This document shows, in pieces, positions 18,307 to 27,051 of a DNA stretch of 64,000 nt; positions within the stretch are counted from its first letter, which is position 1; each line of letters opens with the position of its first letter. Under the pieces are notes generated by a model. The model had not been told where the DNA came from. It did no database searches and saw nothing but the letters and a program-made list of their open reading frames with translations. Source of the DNA: BOG-932 sp965276835 (GTDB lineage Bacteria > Pseudomonadota > Alphaproteobacteria > BOG-932 > Roseiterribacteraceae); contig OZ255631.1 in assembly GCA_965276835.1 (NCBI GenBank), positions 1,860,001 to 1,924,000 on the forward strand. Reading direction: 5' to 3'. The translations under genes were made by a program, and so were the position numbers.

Positions 18307-18804
18307 ATGGCGATCCGCAACCCGCACGCGCTCAAGGCGCTCCTCCCTCCCGGCCAACGGCTAATCGGCCTGGATTTGGGCGAAAAAACCATTGGTGTCG
18401 CGATTTCCGATCCCGCCCTGATGGTCGCCTCTCCCATCGACACGATCCGGCGCACGAAATTCACCGAAGACGTGAAACAGCTGGTCAAACTGATGGCCGG
18501 CCGGGAAGTCGGCGGCATCATTGTCGGGCTGCCGATCAACATGGACGGGACGCAAGGCCCGCGCTGCCAGTCAGTCCGCCATTTCGCGGAGAATCTGTTG
18601 ACCCGTACCGACCTATTGGCCGGCGAGCCGGAGATCGCCTTTTGGGACGAAAGGCTGTCGACCGTGGCGATCCAGCGGCTGCTGATCGCCGAGGCGGATA
18701 TGCGGCGCGATAAGCGCGCGCTAGCGGTGGACAAGATGGCCGCCGCCTATATTCTCCAGGGCGCGCTCGACGCGCTCGGCAAGGAGCCCGAAGCGGCCCG
18801 GTAG
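18307..18804 (+). CDS. ruvX: YqgF/RuvX-family nuclease (pre-16S rRNA / Holliday junction resolvase-like)
   Basis: 165 aa. RNase H-like fold with the first acidic residue in LIGLDLGEKTIGVAISDP, the conserved GGIIVGLPINMDGTQGPRC and, near the end, the Asp in ALAVDKMAAAYILQGALD. The E. coli relative processes the 5' end of 16S rRNA; recombination roles are also proposed. It follows gatC divergently, a common neighbourhood in alphaproteobacteria (established by memory of the group). Confidence 0.93.
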   Translation: MAIRNPHALKALLPPGQRLIGLDLGEKTIGVAISDPALMVASPIDTIRRTKFTEDVKQLVKLMAGREVGGIIVGLPINMDGTQGPRCQSVRHFAENLLTRTDLLAGEPEIAFWDERLSTVAIQRLLIAEADMRRDKRALAVDKMAAAYILQGALDALGKEPEAAR

Positions 18805-18826
18805 TTACCACATCGGAGGAAGCGGA

Positions 18827-19696
18827 ATGGATACCTATACGGATCATCTCAAAAGCCTGACCGACTCTGTGCACCTCACCCGCCGGGGTTTTGCCGTCAC
18901 CAGCCTCGCCGCAGGCTTCGCCGCCGCGGTCAGCCCGGTTGCCAAGGCAACCATCATCACGGATGCTAACGGGCTGGATGCCGGCGAAGTCAAGATTCCA
19001 GTCAAGGACGGCGCCGTTCCCGGCTATCGCGCCCGCCCGGCCAAGGGCACGCATTTCCCGACCGTCCTGGTGATCCAGGAAGTATTCGGCGTACACGAAC
19101 ATATCCGCGACCTATGCCGCCGGCTGGCGAAGCTCGGCTATTACGCTGTCGCGACCGAGCTGTATGCCCGCCAGGGCGACGTCTCGAAGCTGACCGACAT
19201 CAGCGACATCATCAAGATCGTCGCCCAGGTGCCGAACGAACAAGTCATGAGCGATCTGGACGCGAGCATCACTTTCGCCAAATCCGAAGGGGCGAATACG
19301 GAAAAACTCGGCGTTACCGGCTTCTGCTGGGGAGGCGGCAAAACCTGGATCTATACCGCGCACAACCAACAGGTGAAGGCTGGCGTCGCCTGGTACGGTC
19401 CGCTGGTCGCCCGCCCGCAGATGGGCGGTGGTGTGGCGCCCCTTGATGTCGCGGGCGACATCAAGGGGCGCGTGCTGGGCCTCTATGGCGGCAAGGATAC
19501 CGGCATCACCGAAGAGAATCGCAACCAGATGCTGGCGGCGCTAAAGGCCGACGGCGACACCAAGAGCAAAATCGTCGTCTTCCCAGACGCCCAACACGGT
19601 TTCAACGCCGATTACCGCCCAAGCTATAACGAAGCCGCCGCCAAGGACGGCTGGGCGCAGATGCTGGCCTGGTTCAAGGCGCATGGGGTGGCTTGA
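18827..19696 (+). CDS. Dienelactone hydrolase-family protein with Tat signal
   Basis: 289 aa alpha/beta hydrolase. The N-terminus has a twin-arginine-like signal, TRRGFAVTSLAAGFAAAVS, suggesting export in a folded state. DLH features: the strand-helix VLVIQEVFGVHEHIRDLCRRLA, nucleophile Cys in GFCWGGG, Asp in GLYGGKDTGI and His in DAQHGF, a full Cys-Asp-His triad. The reaction is hydrolysis of a lactone or ester; the physiological substrate is unknown. The coding sequence contains a perfect 17-bp-arm palindrome (19436-19471). Ribosome site CGGAGG precedes the ATG. Confidence 0.9.
   Translation: MDTYTDHLKSLTDSVHLTRRGFAVTSLAAGFAAAVSPVAKATIITDANGLDAGEVKIPVKDGAVPGYRARPAKGTHFPTVLVIQEVFGVHEHIRDLCRRLAKLGYYAVATELYARQGDVSKLTDISDIIKIVAQVPNEQVMSDLDASITFAKSEGANTEKLGVTGFCWGGGKTWIYTAHNQQVKAGVAWYGPLVARPQMGGGVAPLDVAGDIKGRVLGLYGGKDTGITEENRNQMLAALKADGDTKSKIVVFPDAQHGFNADYRPSYNEAAAKDGWAQMLAWFKAHGVA
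19436..19471. repeat. Perfect 36-bp palindrome inside the dienelactone hydrolase gene
   Basis: Arms GCGCCCCTTGATGTCGC (19436-19452) and its exact reverse complement (19455-19471), separated by GG. It encodes the ordinary protein segment PLDVAGDIKG, so it is not an obvious insertion. It would form a very stable mRNA hairpin or DNA cruciform. Confidence 0.9.
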
Positions 19697-19748
19697 CGCA
19701 ACCCTGCAATAACGTCATTTCCAGGATAGCGCGCACAACGAGACGAAT

Positions 19749-20732
19749 TTGAACGCACCCGACGCCCAGCCCGCCAACCCGTCCGCCTTGCCCAAGGGCA
19801 TTACGTGGACCAGACGGCATATGCTGGGCATCGAGGGTTTGACCGCGGCGGAAATCACAGCGGTGCTCGACCTGGCCGATGGCTATGTCGAGCAGAACCG
19901 CCGCCCTGACAAGCGCAGCACCGAGCTGCGCGGCCGCACCATCATGAATCTTTTCTTTGAGGACTCGACGCGCACGCGCACCTCGTTTGAACTCGCGGGC
20001 AAGCGGTTGGGTGGCGACGTGCTGAACATGTCGGTCGCCAACAGCTCAGTGAAGAAGGGCGAGACACTGCTGGATACGGCGATGACGCTAAACGCCATGC
20101 GGCCGGACTTCCTGATCGTACGCCATTCGCAATCGGGCGCGCCTAAGTTGCTGGCAGACAAGGTAAACTGTTCGGTCATCAACGCGGGCGACGGCACGCA
20201 TGAACACCCGACCCAGGCCTTACTTGACGCGCTGTCGATCCGCCGGCGCCGAGGCAGCCTAAAGGGGCTCACTGTCGCCATCTGCGGCGACATTCTGCAC
20301 AGCAGGGTCGCGCGATCGAATATCTATCTTCTGACAACCATGGGCGCCCAGGTGCGCGTCGTCGGCCCGCCCACACTGGTGCCAACCTCCATCGACGGAA
20401 TGGGCGCGGAAGTTTTCACCGATATGGATCGTGGCCTGAAGGATGCAGACATCGTAATGATGCTGCGCCTGCAGAGCGAGCGCATGGACGGCAAGTTCGT
20501 TCCCTCCCCGCGGGAATATTTCCGCTTCCACGGCTTGACTTTCGACCGGCTGAAGGTTGCCAGGCCGGATGCGTTGATTATGCATCCGGGGCCGATGAAC
20601 CGCGGCGTGGAGATCGACTCCGAAGTCGCCGACGATATCGGCCGCAGCCTGATTCTGGATCAGGTCGAATTCGGTGTTGCCGTCCGCATGGCCTGCCTCC
20701 GCCTGTTGGCCTCCACGCGGGGTGCAGCATGA
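19749..20732 (+). CDS. pyrB: Aspartate carbamoyltransferase catalytic chain
   Basis: 327 aa; condenses carbamoyl phosphate with aspartate, the second step of UMP synthesis. Seen: carbamoyl-phosphate loop FFEDSTRTRTSFELAGKRLG, the KKGETLLDT lid, VRHSQSGAP, and HPTQALLDALSIRR for the catalytic His region. The start is a TTG at 19749; no in-frame ATG precedes the conserved core except internal ones. The stop overlaps the next gene by 4 nt (ATGA). There is no pyrI regulatory subunit nearby, which fits the pyrB-pyrC' class in which a dihydroorotase-like partner completes the complex. Confidence 0.97.
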   Translation: MNAPDAQPANPSALPKGITWTRRHMLGIEGLTAAEITAVLDLADGYVEQNRRPDKRSTELRGRTIMNLFFEDSTRTRTSFELAGKRLGGDVLNMSVANSSVKKGETLLDTAMTLNAMRPDFLIVRHSQSGAPKLLADKVNCSVINAGDGTHEHPTQALLDALSIRRRRGSLKGLTVAICGDILHSRVARSNIYLLTTMGAQVRVVGPPTLVPTSIDGMGAEVFTDMDRGLKDADIVMMLRLQSERMDGKFVPSPREYFRFHGLTFDRLKVARPDALIMHPGPMNRGVEIDSEVADDIGRSLILDQVEFGVAVRMACLRLLASTRGAA

Positions 20733-22015
20733 CGGTCACAGCCTTCAAGAACGCCCGCCTGCTCGACCCGGCGACCGGACGAGATGAGACCGGCATTCTG
20801 GTGGTCGAAAACAGTAAGATTCAAGCGCTGGGTGCCGACGCTGCGGTGCCGAAAGGCGCGACGGTGACCGACTGCCACGGCCTTTGCCTGGCGCCCGGCC
20901 TGGTCGACATGCGCGTCGCCGTCGGCGAACCCGGGTACGAGCAGCGCGAAACCATTCAGTCGGCCAGCCGCGCTGCGGCCGCCGGCGGCATCACCGCCTT
21001 CGCCATGCTGCCCAACACGCATCCGGTGATCGACGACATCGCCGGTCTGGAGTTCATTGCCCGGCGTGCCCGCGAAGCCAAGGGCGTAAAGATCTTCGCC
21101 TATGGCGCGGCGACCGCCGGCGCGAACGGCACCAACCTGGCTGAAATGGGACTGCTGGCAGAGGCCGGGGCGGTCGGCTTCACCGACGGGACGCGAGCGA
21201 TCGGCGATGCGCTGACTATGCGCCGCGCCCTGTCCTATGCTCGCGCCTTCGGCAAGGTCCTGGTTCAGCATCCGGAAGAGGCGAGCCTGTCGGCCAACGG
21301 CCAGATGAACGAGGGCGAGATCGCGACGCGGCTGGGGCTTAGCGGCATTCCGCGCGCCGCCGAGATCATCATGCTGGAACGCGACCTGCGCTTGGTCGAG
21401 CTGACACACGGGCGGTATCATGCCGCGCACCTGTCGACAGCCGAGGGCATCGAGCTGGTCCGCCGGGCCAAGGCATCCGGTCTTAACGTCACTTGCGATG
21501 TCGCGCCACCGTATTTCGCGCTGACCGAAGTCGACGTCGGCGATTACCGCACCTTCGCCAAGCTGTCGCCACCGCTGCGCCATGATAACGACAGGCGGGC
21601 GATCATCGCCGGCATAGCCGACGGCACGGTCGACGCGATTGCCAGCGACCATGCCCCGCAGGACCAGGACGCTAAGCGGGTGCCATTCGCCGCCGCCGCG
21701 CCGGGCGCAATCGGGCTGGAGACCTTGCTGCCCGTTGCGCTGGAGCTATATCACAAGAACATGGTGGGGTTGCTCGATCTGCTGGCGTGTTTGACGATAA
21801 ACCCAGCCACCATACTGGGCCTGCCGCTGGGCCGGCTTGCGGTAGGCGGAGCGGCCGATCTCGTACTCTTCGATCTCGACCGGCCCTGGGTTGTCGATGC
21901 GGGCGCCTTGCTGTCCAAATCGAAGAACTCGCCATTCGACAAAAGACCGGTATCCGGTGCCGTCGTGACGACCGTCGTTGACGGGCGCGTTGTGCATCAA
22001 ACCAACGAGGCTTAG
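20729..22015 (+). CDS. pyrC: Dihydroorotase-like protein lacking the metal-binding HxH (PyrC'-type pseudoenzyme)
   Basis: 428 aa, class I dihydroorotase fold of the amidohydrolase superfamily. The canonical metal motif DMHVHLREPG reads GLVDMRVAVGEPGYE here: both His and the substrate-binding Arg are gone. Other landmarks remain: MLPNTHPVIDD, VQHPEEASL, HLSTAEGIEL and DAIASDHAPQ, though the usual HH after the VTCDVAP strand is PY. In Pseudomonas a similarly degenerate PyrC', whose gene overlaps pyrB by 4 bp, is inactive and needed for aspartate carbamoyltransferase assembly (established). The same 4-bp overlap is seen here, so this is most likely a structural partner of PyrB, with a true dihydroorotase elsewhere. 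Confidence 0.9.
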   Translation: MTVTAFKNARLLDPATGRDETGILVVENSKIQALGADAAVPKGATVTDCHGLCLAPGLVDMRVAVGEPGYEQRETIQSASRAAAAGGITAFAMLPNTHPVIDDIAGLEFIARRAREAKGVKIFAYGAATAGANGTNLAEMGLLAEAGAVGFTDGTRAIGDALTMRRALSYARAFGKVLVQHPEEASLSANGQMNEGEIATRLGLSGIPRAAEIIMLERDLRLVELTHGRYHAAHLSTAEGIELVRRAKASGLNVTCDVAPPYFALTEVDVGDYRTFAKLSPPLRHDNDRRAIIAGIADGTVDAIASDHAPQDQDAKRVPFAAAAPGAIGLETLLPVALELYHKNMVGLLDLLACLTINPATILGLPLGRLAVGGAADLVLFDLDRPWVVDAGALLSKSKNSPFDKRPVSGAVVTTVVDGRVVHQTNEA

Positions 22016-22618
22016 ATGGCCGCACCGCTCGATTTCTACTTCGACTTCTCTTCGCCGTACGGCTATATCGCCGGCCGCTTAATCGACGACTTAGCAACCA
22101 AACATGGCCGCATCGTGGTTTGGCACCCAATCCTGCTGGGCGCGGTCTTCAAGACCACCGGCATGGCTCCACTGACCACAATCCCGTTAAAGGGCGACTA
22201 TATGCGGACGGACTTCCCCCGGACCGCCAAGTTCTACAACGTCAAGAACTTCACCCTGCCCGACCCTTTTCCATTTTCCAGCATCCACGCAGTGCGCGCA
22301 TTCATGTGGCTGCAGCCCGACCGGCCCGCCAAGGCGCATGAGCTGGCGAAGGCGCTTTACGATCATGCCTTCAGCGGGCATGCGATCAATTCGGCCGAGG
22401 GCGTGGCCTCAGTTGCCGCGTCCATCGGAATCGACCGCGACGCGCTGCTGAAGGCTATTGAAGACCCCGTTGTAAAGGACAGGGTACGCGTTGAAACCGA
22501 CGCGGCAATTACATTGGGAGTCTTCGGCTCGCCCCATGTGATCGCCGACGGCGAACCATTCTGGGGCGTGGACCGGTTCGTCCAACTGGACAAGTGGCTG
22601 GAGACCGGCGGTTGGTAG
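22016..22618 (+). CDS. 2-hydroxychromene-2-carboxylate isomerase / DsbA-like GST-kappa family protein
   Basis: 200 aa, thioredoxin-fold with helical insert. The opening LDFYFDFSSPYGYIAGR replaces the DsbA CxxC with a Ser, as in HCCA isomerases and kappa-class glutathione transferases; later FGSPHVIADGEPFWGVDRF is the conserved cis-Pro and end motif. The enzyme class isomerises hydroxychromene carboxylates in naphthalene breakdown, but many genomic copies have unknown substrates. It starts on the nucleotide after the pyrC stop and overlaps plsY, so it travels in the pyr-plsY-dprA operon. Confidence 0.85.
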   Translation: MAAPLDFYFDFSSPYGYIAGRLIDDLATKHGRIVVWHPILLGAVFKTTGMAPLTTIPLKGDYMRTDFPRTAKFYNVKNFTLPDPFPFSSIHAVRAFMWLQPDRPAKAHELAKALYDHAFSGHAINSAEGVASVAASIGIDRDALLKAIEDPVVKDRVRVETDAAITLGVFGSPHVIADGEPFWGVDRFVQLDKWLETGGW

Positions 22619-23223
22619 CTTCAGCGGCTATTGTCCTGCCGGTCGCCTTCGTCGGCGGCTATCTCCTGGGGTCGATTCCGTTCGGCCTGGTACTGACGAA
22701 ATTGGCAGGCCTGGGCGATATCCGCAGCATCGGCTCCGGCAATATCGGCGCAACCAATGTTTTAAGAACCGGCAATAAGCTGCTGGCATTGTCCGTTCTT
22801 TTACTCGATTCTGGGAAGGGGGCGGTTGCTGTCTTGTTGGCGCTGGCCCTGCTCGGGCCTGCCGCAACGCCTGCCGCTGCTCTAGGGGCGGTAATCGGCC
22901 ATCTTTTCCCAGTGTGGCTTCGCTTTAAAGGCGGCAAGGGCGTCGCCACCACCCTGGGCACCCTGCTGGCGTTGGCCTGGCCGGTCGGCTTGATCGCCTG
23001 CGCCATCTGGCTCGGCATTGCGCTCATCTTTCGCATCTCATCCGCCGCCGCTCTTACCGCCGTCGCGGCCGCCCCGGTTGCTGCCCTCCTGTTGCGCGGC
23101 TCGTCGCTGGCTCTCTTCGTCCTGGTTGTCGCGGCATTGGTCTGGTTTAAGCATGCCGAGAATATCCGCCGCTTGCTGGCGGGCACGGAGCCAAGGCTGG
23201 GTCAATCGCGAAAATCCGCATGA
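22594..23223 (+). CDS. plsY: Acyl-phosphate:glycerol-3-phosphate acyltransferase
   Basis: 209 aa multi-spanning membrane enzyme that makes lysophosphatidic acid from acyl-phosphate. The three conserved cytosolic motifs are seen: GSIPFGLVLTKLAGLGDIRSIGSGNIGATNVLRTG, FPVWLRFKGGKGVATTLG, and KHAENIRRLLAGTE. The start is a GTG at 22594 overlapping the upstream gene by 25 nt; an in-frame TTG at 22612 is an alternative. It overlaps dprA by 4 nt. Confidence 0.95.
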   Translation: MAGDRRLVASAAIVLPVAFVGGYLLGSIPFGLVLTKLAGLGDIRSIGSGNIGATNVLRTGNKLLALSVLLLDSGKGAVAVLLALALLGPAATPAAALGAVIGHLFPVWLRFKGGKGVATTLGTLLALAWPVGLIACAIWLGIALIFRISSAAALTAVAAAPVAALLLRGSSLALFVLVVAALVWFKHAENIRRLLAGTEPRLGQSRKSA

Positions 23224-24344
23224 TGCCGATGCCTCGCCGCATTCTATCGGACGAGGAGCGGATCGACTGGCTGCGCCTCAGCCACACGGTCAATATTGGG
23301 CCGATCACATTTTTCAACTTACTGGAACGATATGGCAGCGCCGGCGCGGCGATTGCCGAATTGCCCCGGCTCGCCGAAAAAGCCGGCCGTACACGCGCGC
23401 TTTCAGTCCCGCCTGCCACAAACATGAAGCGCGAAATCGACCGCACCGCCCGCCTTGGCGCACGCCACATCGCGGCCTGCGAACCGGATTATCCCGAGGC
23501 GCTCTTGGCGATCGAAGACGCGCCACCGGTCATTTCGGCCGGTCAGAACATTGCCTTGTTCGAAAGACCATCGATTGCCATCGTCGGGGCCCGAAACGCC
23601 TCGCTGAATGGTCGTCGGATTGCGGCGAAGCTGGCGAAGGAGTTGGGCGAAGCCGGACTAGTCGTCGTCTCCGGCTTGGCGCGGGGCATCGACACCGAGG
23701 CACATAAGGCTTCGATCGAGTCCGGCACGATCGCTGTGATCGCGGGCGGTCTCGATATCGTCTATCCGCCGGAGAACACGGCCCTGCAGGCCGCAATCTT
23801 CAAGAACGGCTGCGTCGTGAGCGAGACTAAGCTTGGGATGGAACCGATGGCGCGGCATTTTCCGCGTCGCAATCGCATCATCTCAGGCATCGCGCCAGGC
23901 GTGATCGTCGTGGAGGCCGCCAAGCATTCGGGCTCGCTAATCACCGCACGCATGGCGCTGGAGCAGGGGCGCGAGGTGTTCGCCGTCCCCGGATCGCCGC
24001 TCGACCCACGATCGGCGGGCGCCAATGCCCTGATCCGCGACGGTGCGACGCTGACCGAAAACGCCGATGACGTTCTGCGTGCCCTGAGTAGCGAATTAAC
24101 CCGCAGCAGAATTGCGAAGGCGCCAACCGCGGATCTCCTCACGCCTAGGCCAAGCGACGATGCGGAAGTCGAAGAGGCGCGAAGATTGGTGATGGACGCG
24201 CTGAGCCCGACGCCCGTCGCGGTTGACGAATTGGTAAGGGACTGCCAAGTGTCACTGCCGGTCGTCATGACAATTCTGCTGGAACTCGAACTGTCCGGAC
24301 GGCTAGAACGTCAGCCGGGACAGCGTGTCAGCTTGATTGCCTGA
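23220..24344 (+). CDS. dprA: DNA-processing protein A
   Basis: 374 aa. Binds incoming single-stranded DNA and loads RecA during natural transformation. N-terminal SAM-like helical part (IDWLRLSHTVNIGPITFFNLLERYG), central Rossmann domain (AIVGARNASLNGRRIAAKLA; VVSGLARGIDTEAHKASI; FPRRNRIISGIAPGVIVVEA), and a C-terminal winged helix (SPTPVAVDELVRDCQVSLPVVMTILLELELSGRLER). Overlaps plsY by 4 nt; topA follows after 44 nt. Its presence alone does not show competence. Confidence 0.96.
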   Translation: MMPMPRRILSDEERIDWLRLSHTVNIGPITFFNLLERYGSAGAAIAELPRLAEKAGRTRALSVPPATNMKREIDRTARLGARHIAACEPDYPEALLAIEDAPPVISAGQNIALFERPSIAIVGARNASLNGRRIAAKLAKELGEAGLVVVSGLARGIDTEAHKASIESGTIAVIAGGLDIVYPPENTALQAAIFKNGCVVSETKLGMEPMARHFPRRNRIISGIAPGVIVVEAAKHSGSLITARMALEQGREVFAVPGSPLDPRSAGANALIRDGATLTENADDVLRALSSELTRSRIAKAPTADLLTPRPSDDAEVEEARRLVMDALSPTPVAVDELVRDCQVSLPVVMTILLELELSGRLERQPGQRVSLIA

Positions 24345-24388
24345 TGCAAAGAACTGTCCATAAGCTGTTGAATAGATAGGACCGTCCC

Positions 24389-27049
24389 ATTTCGCACAGC
24401 CTCGTCATCGTCGAATCGCCCGCGAAGGCCAAGACGATCAACAAATATCTGGGAGACGATTATTCGGTCGTAGCCAGCTATGGCCACGTGCGCGATTTGC
24501 CGTCCAAGGACGGATCGGTGAAACCCGATCAAGACTTTGCGATGGAGTGGGAAATCGGCGACCGGTCGGCCAAACCGCTGGACGCCATCGCCAAGGCGCT
24601 GAAGGGTGCTGACAATATCATCCTCGCCACCGACCCGGACCGCGAGGGCGAAGCGATTTCTTGGCACGTTCTGGACCTGTTGAAACAACGCAAGCTGATC
24701 GGCGATCGCCAGGTCAGCCGCGTGACTTTCAACGAGATCACGAAGAACGCTATCCAAGAGGCGTTCTCCCACCCGCGCGCCATCAATCAGGAACTGGTCG
24801 ACGCTTATCTGGCGCGTCGCGCCCTGGACTATCTGGTAGGCTTCACCCTTTCGCCGGTGCTGTGGCGCAAGCTGCCGGGTTCTCGCTCAGCCGGCCGTGT
24901 GCAGTCGGTCGCCCTTCGCCTGATTTGCGAACGGGAAGACGAAATCCAGGTCTTTAAGCCTGAGGAATACTGGACCATCGCCGCCATCATGGCGACCGCC
25001 GGCGGCCAGACCTTTCCAGCCCGCCTGCATGCGCTGGACGGCAAGACGCTCGGCAAGTTTGCCCTACCGAACGAGGCCGCCGCTAAGGCCGCCGTTGCGC
25101 GGATCGAAAGTGCGGCTTTCTCTGTCGCCAGCGTCGAGCGCAAGCAAGTCCGCCGTAACCCGGCGCCGCCGTTCATCACCTCGACTTTACAACAGGAAGC
25201 GTCACGCAAGCTGGGCTTCAGCGCGACCAAGACGATGCGGACCGCGCAGCAGCTTTACGAAGGCATCGATATCGGCGGCGAAACCGTTGGTTTGATTACC
25301 TATATGCGAACCGACGGTGTGCAGCTCGGCCAAGAGGCGACGCAGCAAATTCGCGCGCTGGTCGGATCGAACTATGGCGACAATTATCTCCCGTCTAGCC
25401 CGCGCCTGTATCGCAGCACCGCGAAAAATGCGCAGGAAGCGCATGAAGCGATTCGCCCGACCGATCTGTTCCGCAAGCCGGAAGACGTGACCGGCCGCCT
25501 CGACCGTGACCAGGCGCGGCTCTATGAACTGATCTGGAAGCGCACGGTTGCCTGCCAGATGGAAAGCGCCGTGTTCGATCAGGTAACGGTCGACATCATG
25601 TCGCCGGATCGGGCGATAACCCTCAGATCGACAGGACAAATCCAGGTTTTCGACGGCTTCCTGCGCGTCTATCAGGAAGATCGCGACGACGCGCCGGAAG
25701 GCGAGGATTCTGAAACCCGCCGCTTGCCGTCATTGGCCGAGCGCGACGCTCTCGAGCGCCGTTCGGTGAGCCCCGACCAGCATTTCACGCAACCGCCGCC
25801 CCGCTATACCGAGGCCAGTCTGGTGAAGAAGCTGGAAGAGCTCGGCATCGGGCGCCCGTCGACCTACGCGTCGATCATGCAGGTTTTACAAGATCGCGAT
25901 TATGTGAAGCTGGAGCAGCGCCGCTTTATCCCGGAAGACCGCGGGCGACTGGTCACGGCGTTCCTGACCAACTTCTTCCGCCGCTATGTCGAATATAATT
26001 TCACGGCAGAGCTGGAGCAGAAGCTCGACCTGGTGTCGGACGGGAAGCTGAACTGGAAAGTCCTGATGCGGGACTTCTGGAATCCGTTCCTGGAAACCGT
26101 CGACGGCACCAAGAACCTCAAATTCGCCGAGGTAATCTCCGCGCTGGACCAGGATCTGTCTCCGCATTTGTTTCCAGCGAACGACGGTGGCACCGATCCG
26201 CGTGTCTGTCCGGCCTGCGCCGATGGCCGACTGTCGCTGAAGCTTGGCAAATTCGGGGCCTTCGTCGGCTGTTCGAATTATCCAGCCTGCCAATATACCC
26301 GTCCGCTAGTCAGCGCGACCGGCGAGCAAAACGGCCAGGACGGCGACGCAACCGGCCCCCAACTGCTAGGCCCGGATCCTGAAACCGGCCTGCCGATCAC
26401 GCTGCGCAAAGGGCCGTACGGCACGTATCTGCAGTTAGGACCGGCGCCAAAACCGGCCGCCCCCATGCCGGAAGCAACGGACGATAAACCCAAGAAGAAA
26501 AAGGCTAAGGCGGTCATCGAGAAACCGAAACGCGTGTCGCTACCGAAGGGCATGCAGCCGGCCGACGTGACGCTGGAGACGGCGATCCGCCTGCTGTCCC
26601 TGCCCCGCGATATCGGCCTGCATCCCGACAAGGGGGATATGATTACAGCCGGTATCGGTCGATTCGGCCCGTATCTGAAACTTGGCGCCCAATATAAGAA
26701 CCTGGGACCGGAAGAGGATGTGCTGTCCATCGGCCTCAACCGCGCGGTCGACCTGTTCGCGGATGCCGGTGGTGAAGCCGGAGGCGGGACACGCGGCGTA
26801 TTGCGGACGCTCGGCGAGCATCCGGCAGATAAGAAACCTGTCACGCTCAATAAAGGCCGCTTCGGCCCCTATGTGCGCCACGGCTCGGTCATGGCCTCAC
26901 TGTCCAAGAAGCAATCGCCGGATGACCTGACCCTCGACGAAGCGGTGGTGTTGCTGGCTGCGAAAGCAGCGGCCGGCCCAGCGAAGGGCGGGCGTTTTAA
27001 AGCGCGGACAGCCAAACCGGCCGCGAAGCGCAAGTCGGCGGCGGGTTGA
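24389..27049 (+). CDS. topA: DNA topoisomerase I with apparent ATT start codon
   Basis: About 886 aa. Relaxes negative supercoils. The Toprim motif HSLVIVESPAKAKTINKYLG lies at the very N-terminus, upstream of the first GTG (24488). In frame there is a stop at 24377 and no ATG, GTG or TTG before the motif; the only plausible start is ATT at 24389, with AGGA (24378-24381) 7 nt upstream. Catalytic Tyr about 305 in LITYMRTDG. The C-terminus has one four-Cys zinc ribbon (CPAC...CSNYPAC) and glycine-rich repeats (GPYGTYLQLG, GRFGPYLKLG, GRFGPYVRHG) typical of alphaproteobacterial TopA. Follows dprA. Confidence 0.93.
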   Translation: MSHSLVIVESPAKAKTINKYLGDDYSVVASYGHVRDLPSKDGSVKPDQDFAMEWEIGDRSAKPLDAIAKALKGADNIILATDPDREGEAISWHVLDLLKQRKLIGDRQVSRVTFNEITKNAIQEAFSHPRAINQELVDAYLARRALDYLVGFTLSPVLWRKLPGSRSAGRVQSVALRLICEREDEIQVFKPEEYWTIAAIMATAGGQTFPARLHALDGKTLGKFALPNEAAAKAAVARIESAAFSVASVERKQVRRNPAPPFITSTLQQEASRKLGFSATKTMRTAQQLYEGIDIGGETVGLITYMRTDGVQLGQEATQQIRALVGSNYGDNYLPSSPRLYRSTAKNAQEAHEAIRPTDLFRKPEDVTGRLDRDQARLYELIWKRTVACQMESAVFDQVTVDIMSPDRAITLRSTGQIQVFDGFLRVYQEDRDDAPEGEDSETRRLPSLAERDALERRSVSPDQHFTQPPPRYTEASLVKKLEELGIGRPSTYASIMQVLQDRDYVKLEQRRFIPEDRGRLVTAFLTNFFRRYVEYNFTAELEQKLDLVSDGKLNWKVLMRDFWNPFLETVDGTKNLKFAEVISALDQDLSPHLFPANDGGTDPRVCPACADGRLSLKLGKFGAFVGCSNYPACQYTRPLVSATGEQNGQDGDATGPQLLGPDPETGLPITLRKGPYGTYLQLGPAPKPAAPMPEATDDKPKKKKAKAVIEKPKRVSLPKGMQPADVTLETAIRLLSLPRDIGLHPDKGDMITAGIGRFGPYLKLGAQYKNLGPEEDVLSIGLNRAVDLFADAGGEAGGGTRGVLRTLGEHPADKKPVTLNKGRFGPYVRHGSVMASLSKKQSPDDLTLDEAVVLLAAKAAAGPAKGGRFKARTAKPAAKRKSAAG

Positions 27050-27051
27050 CA

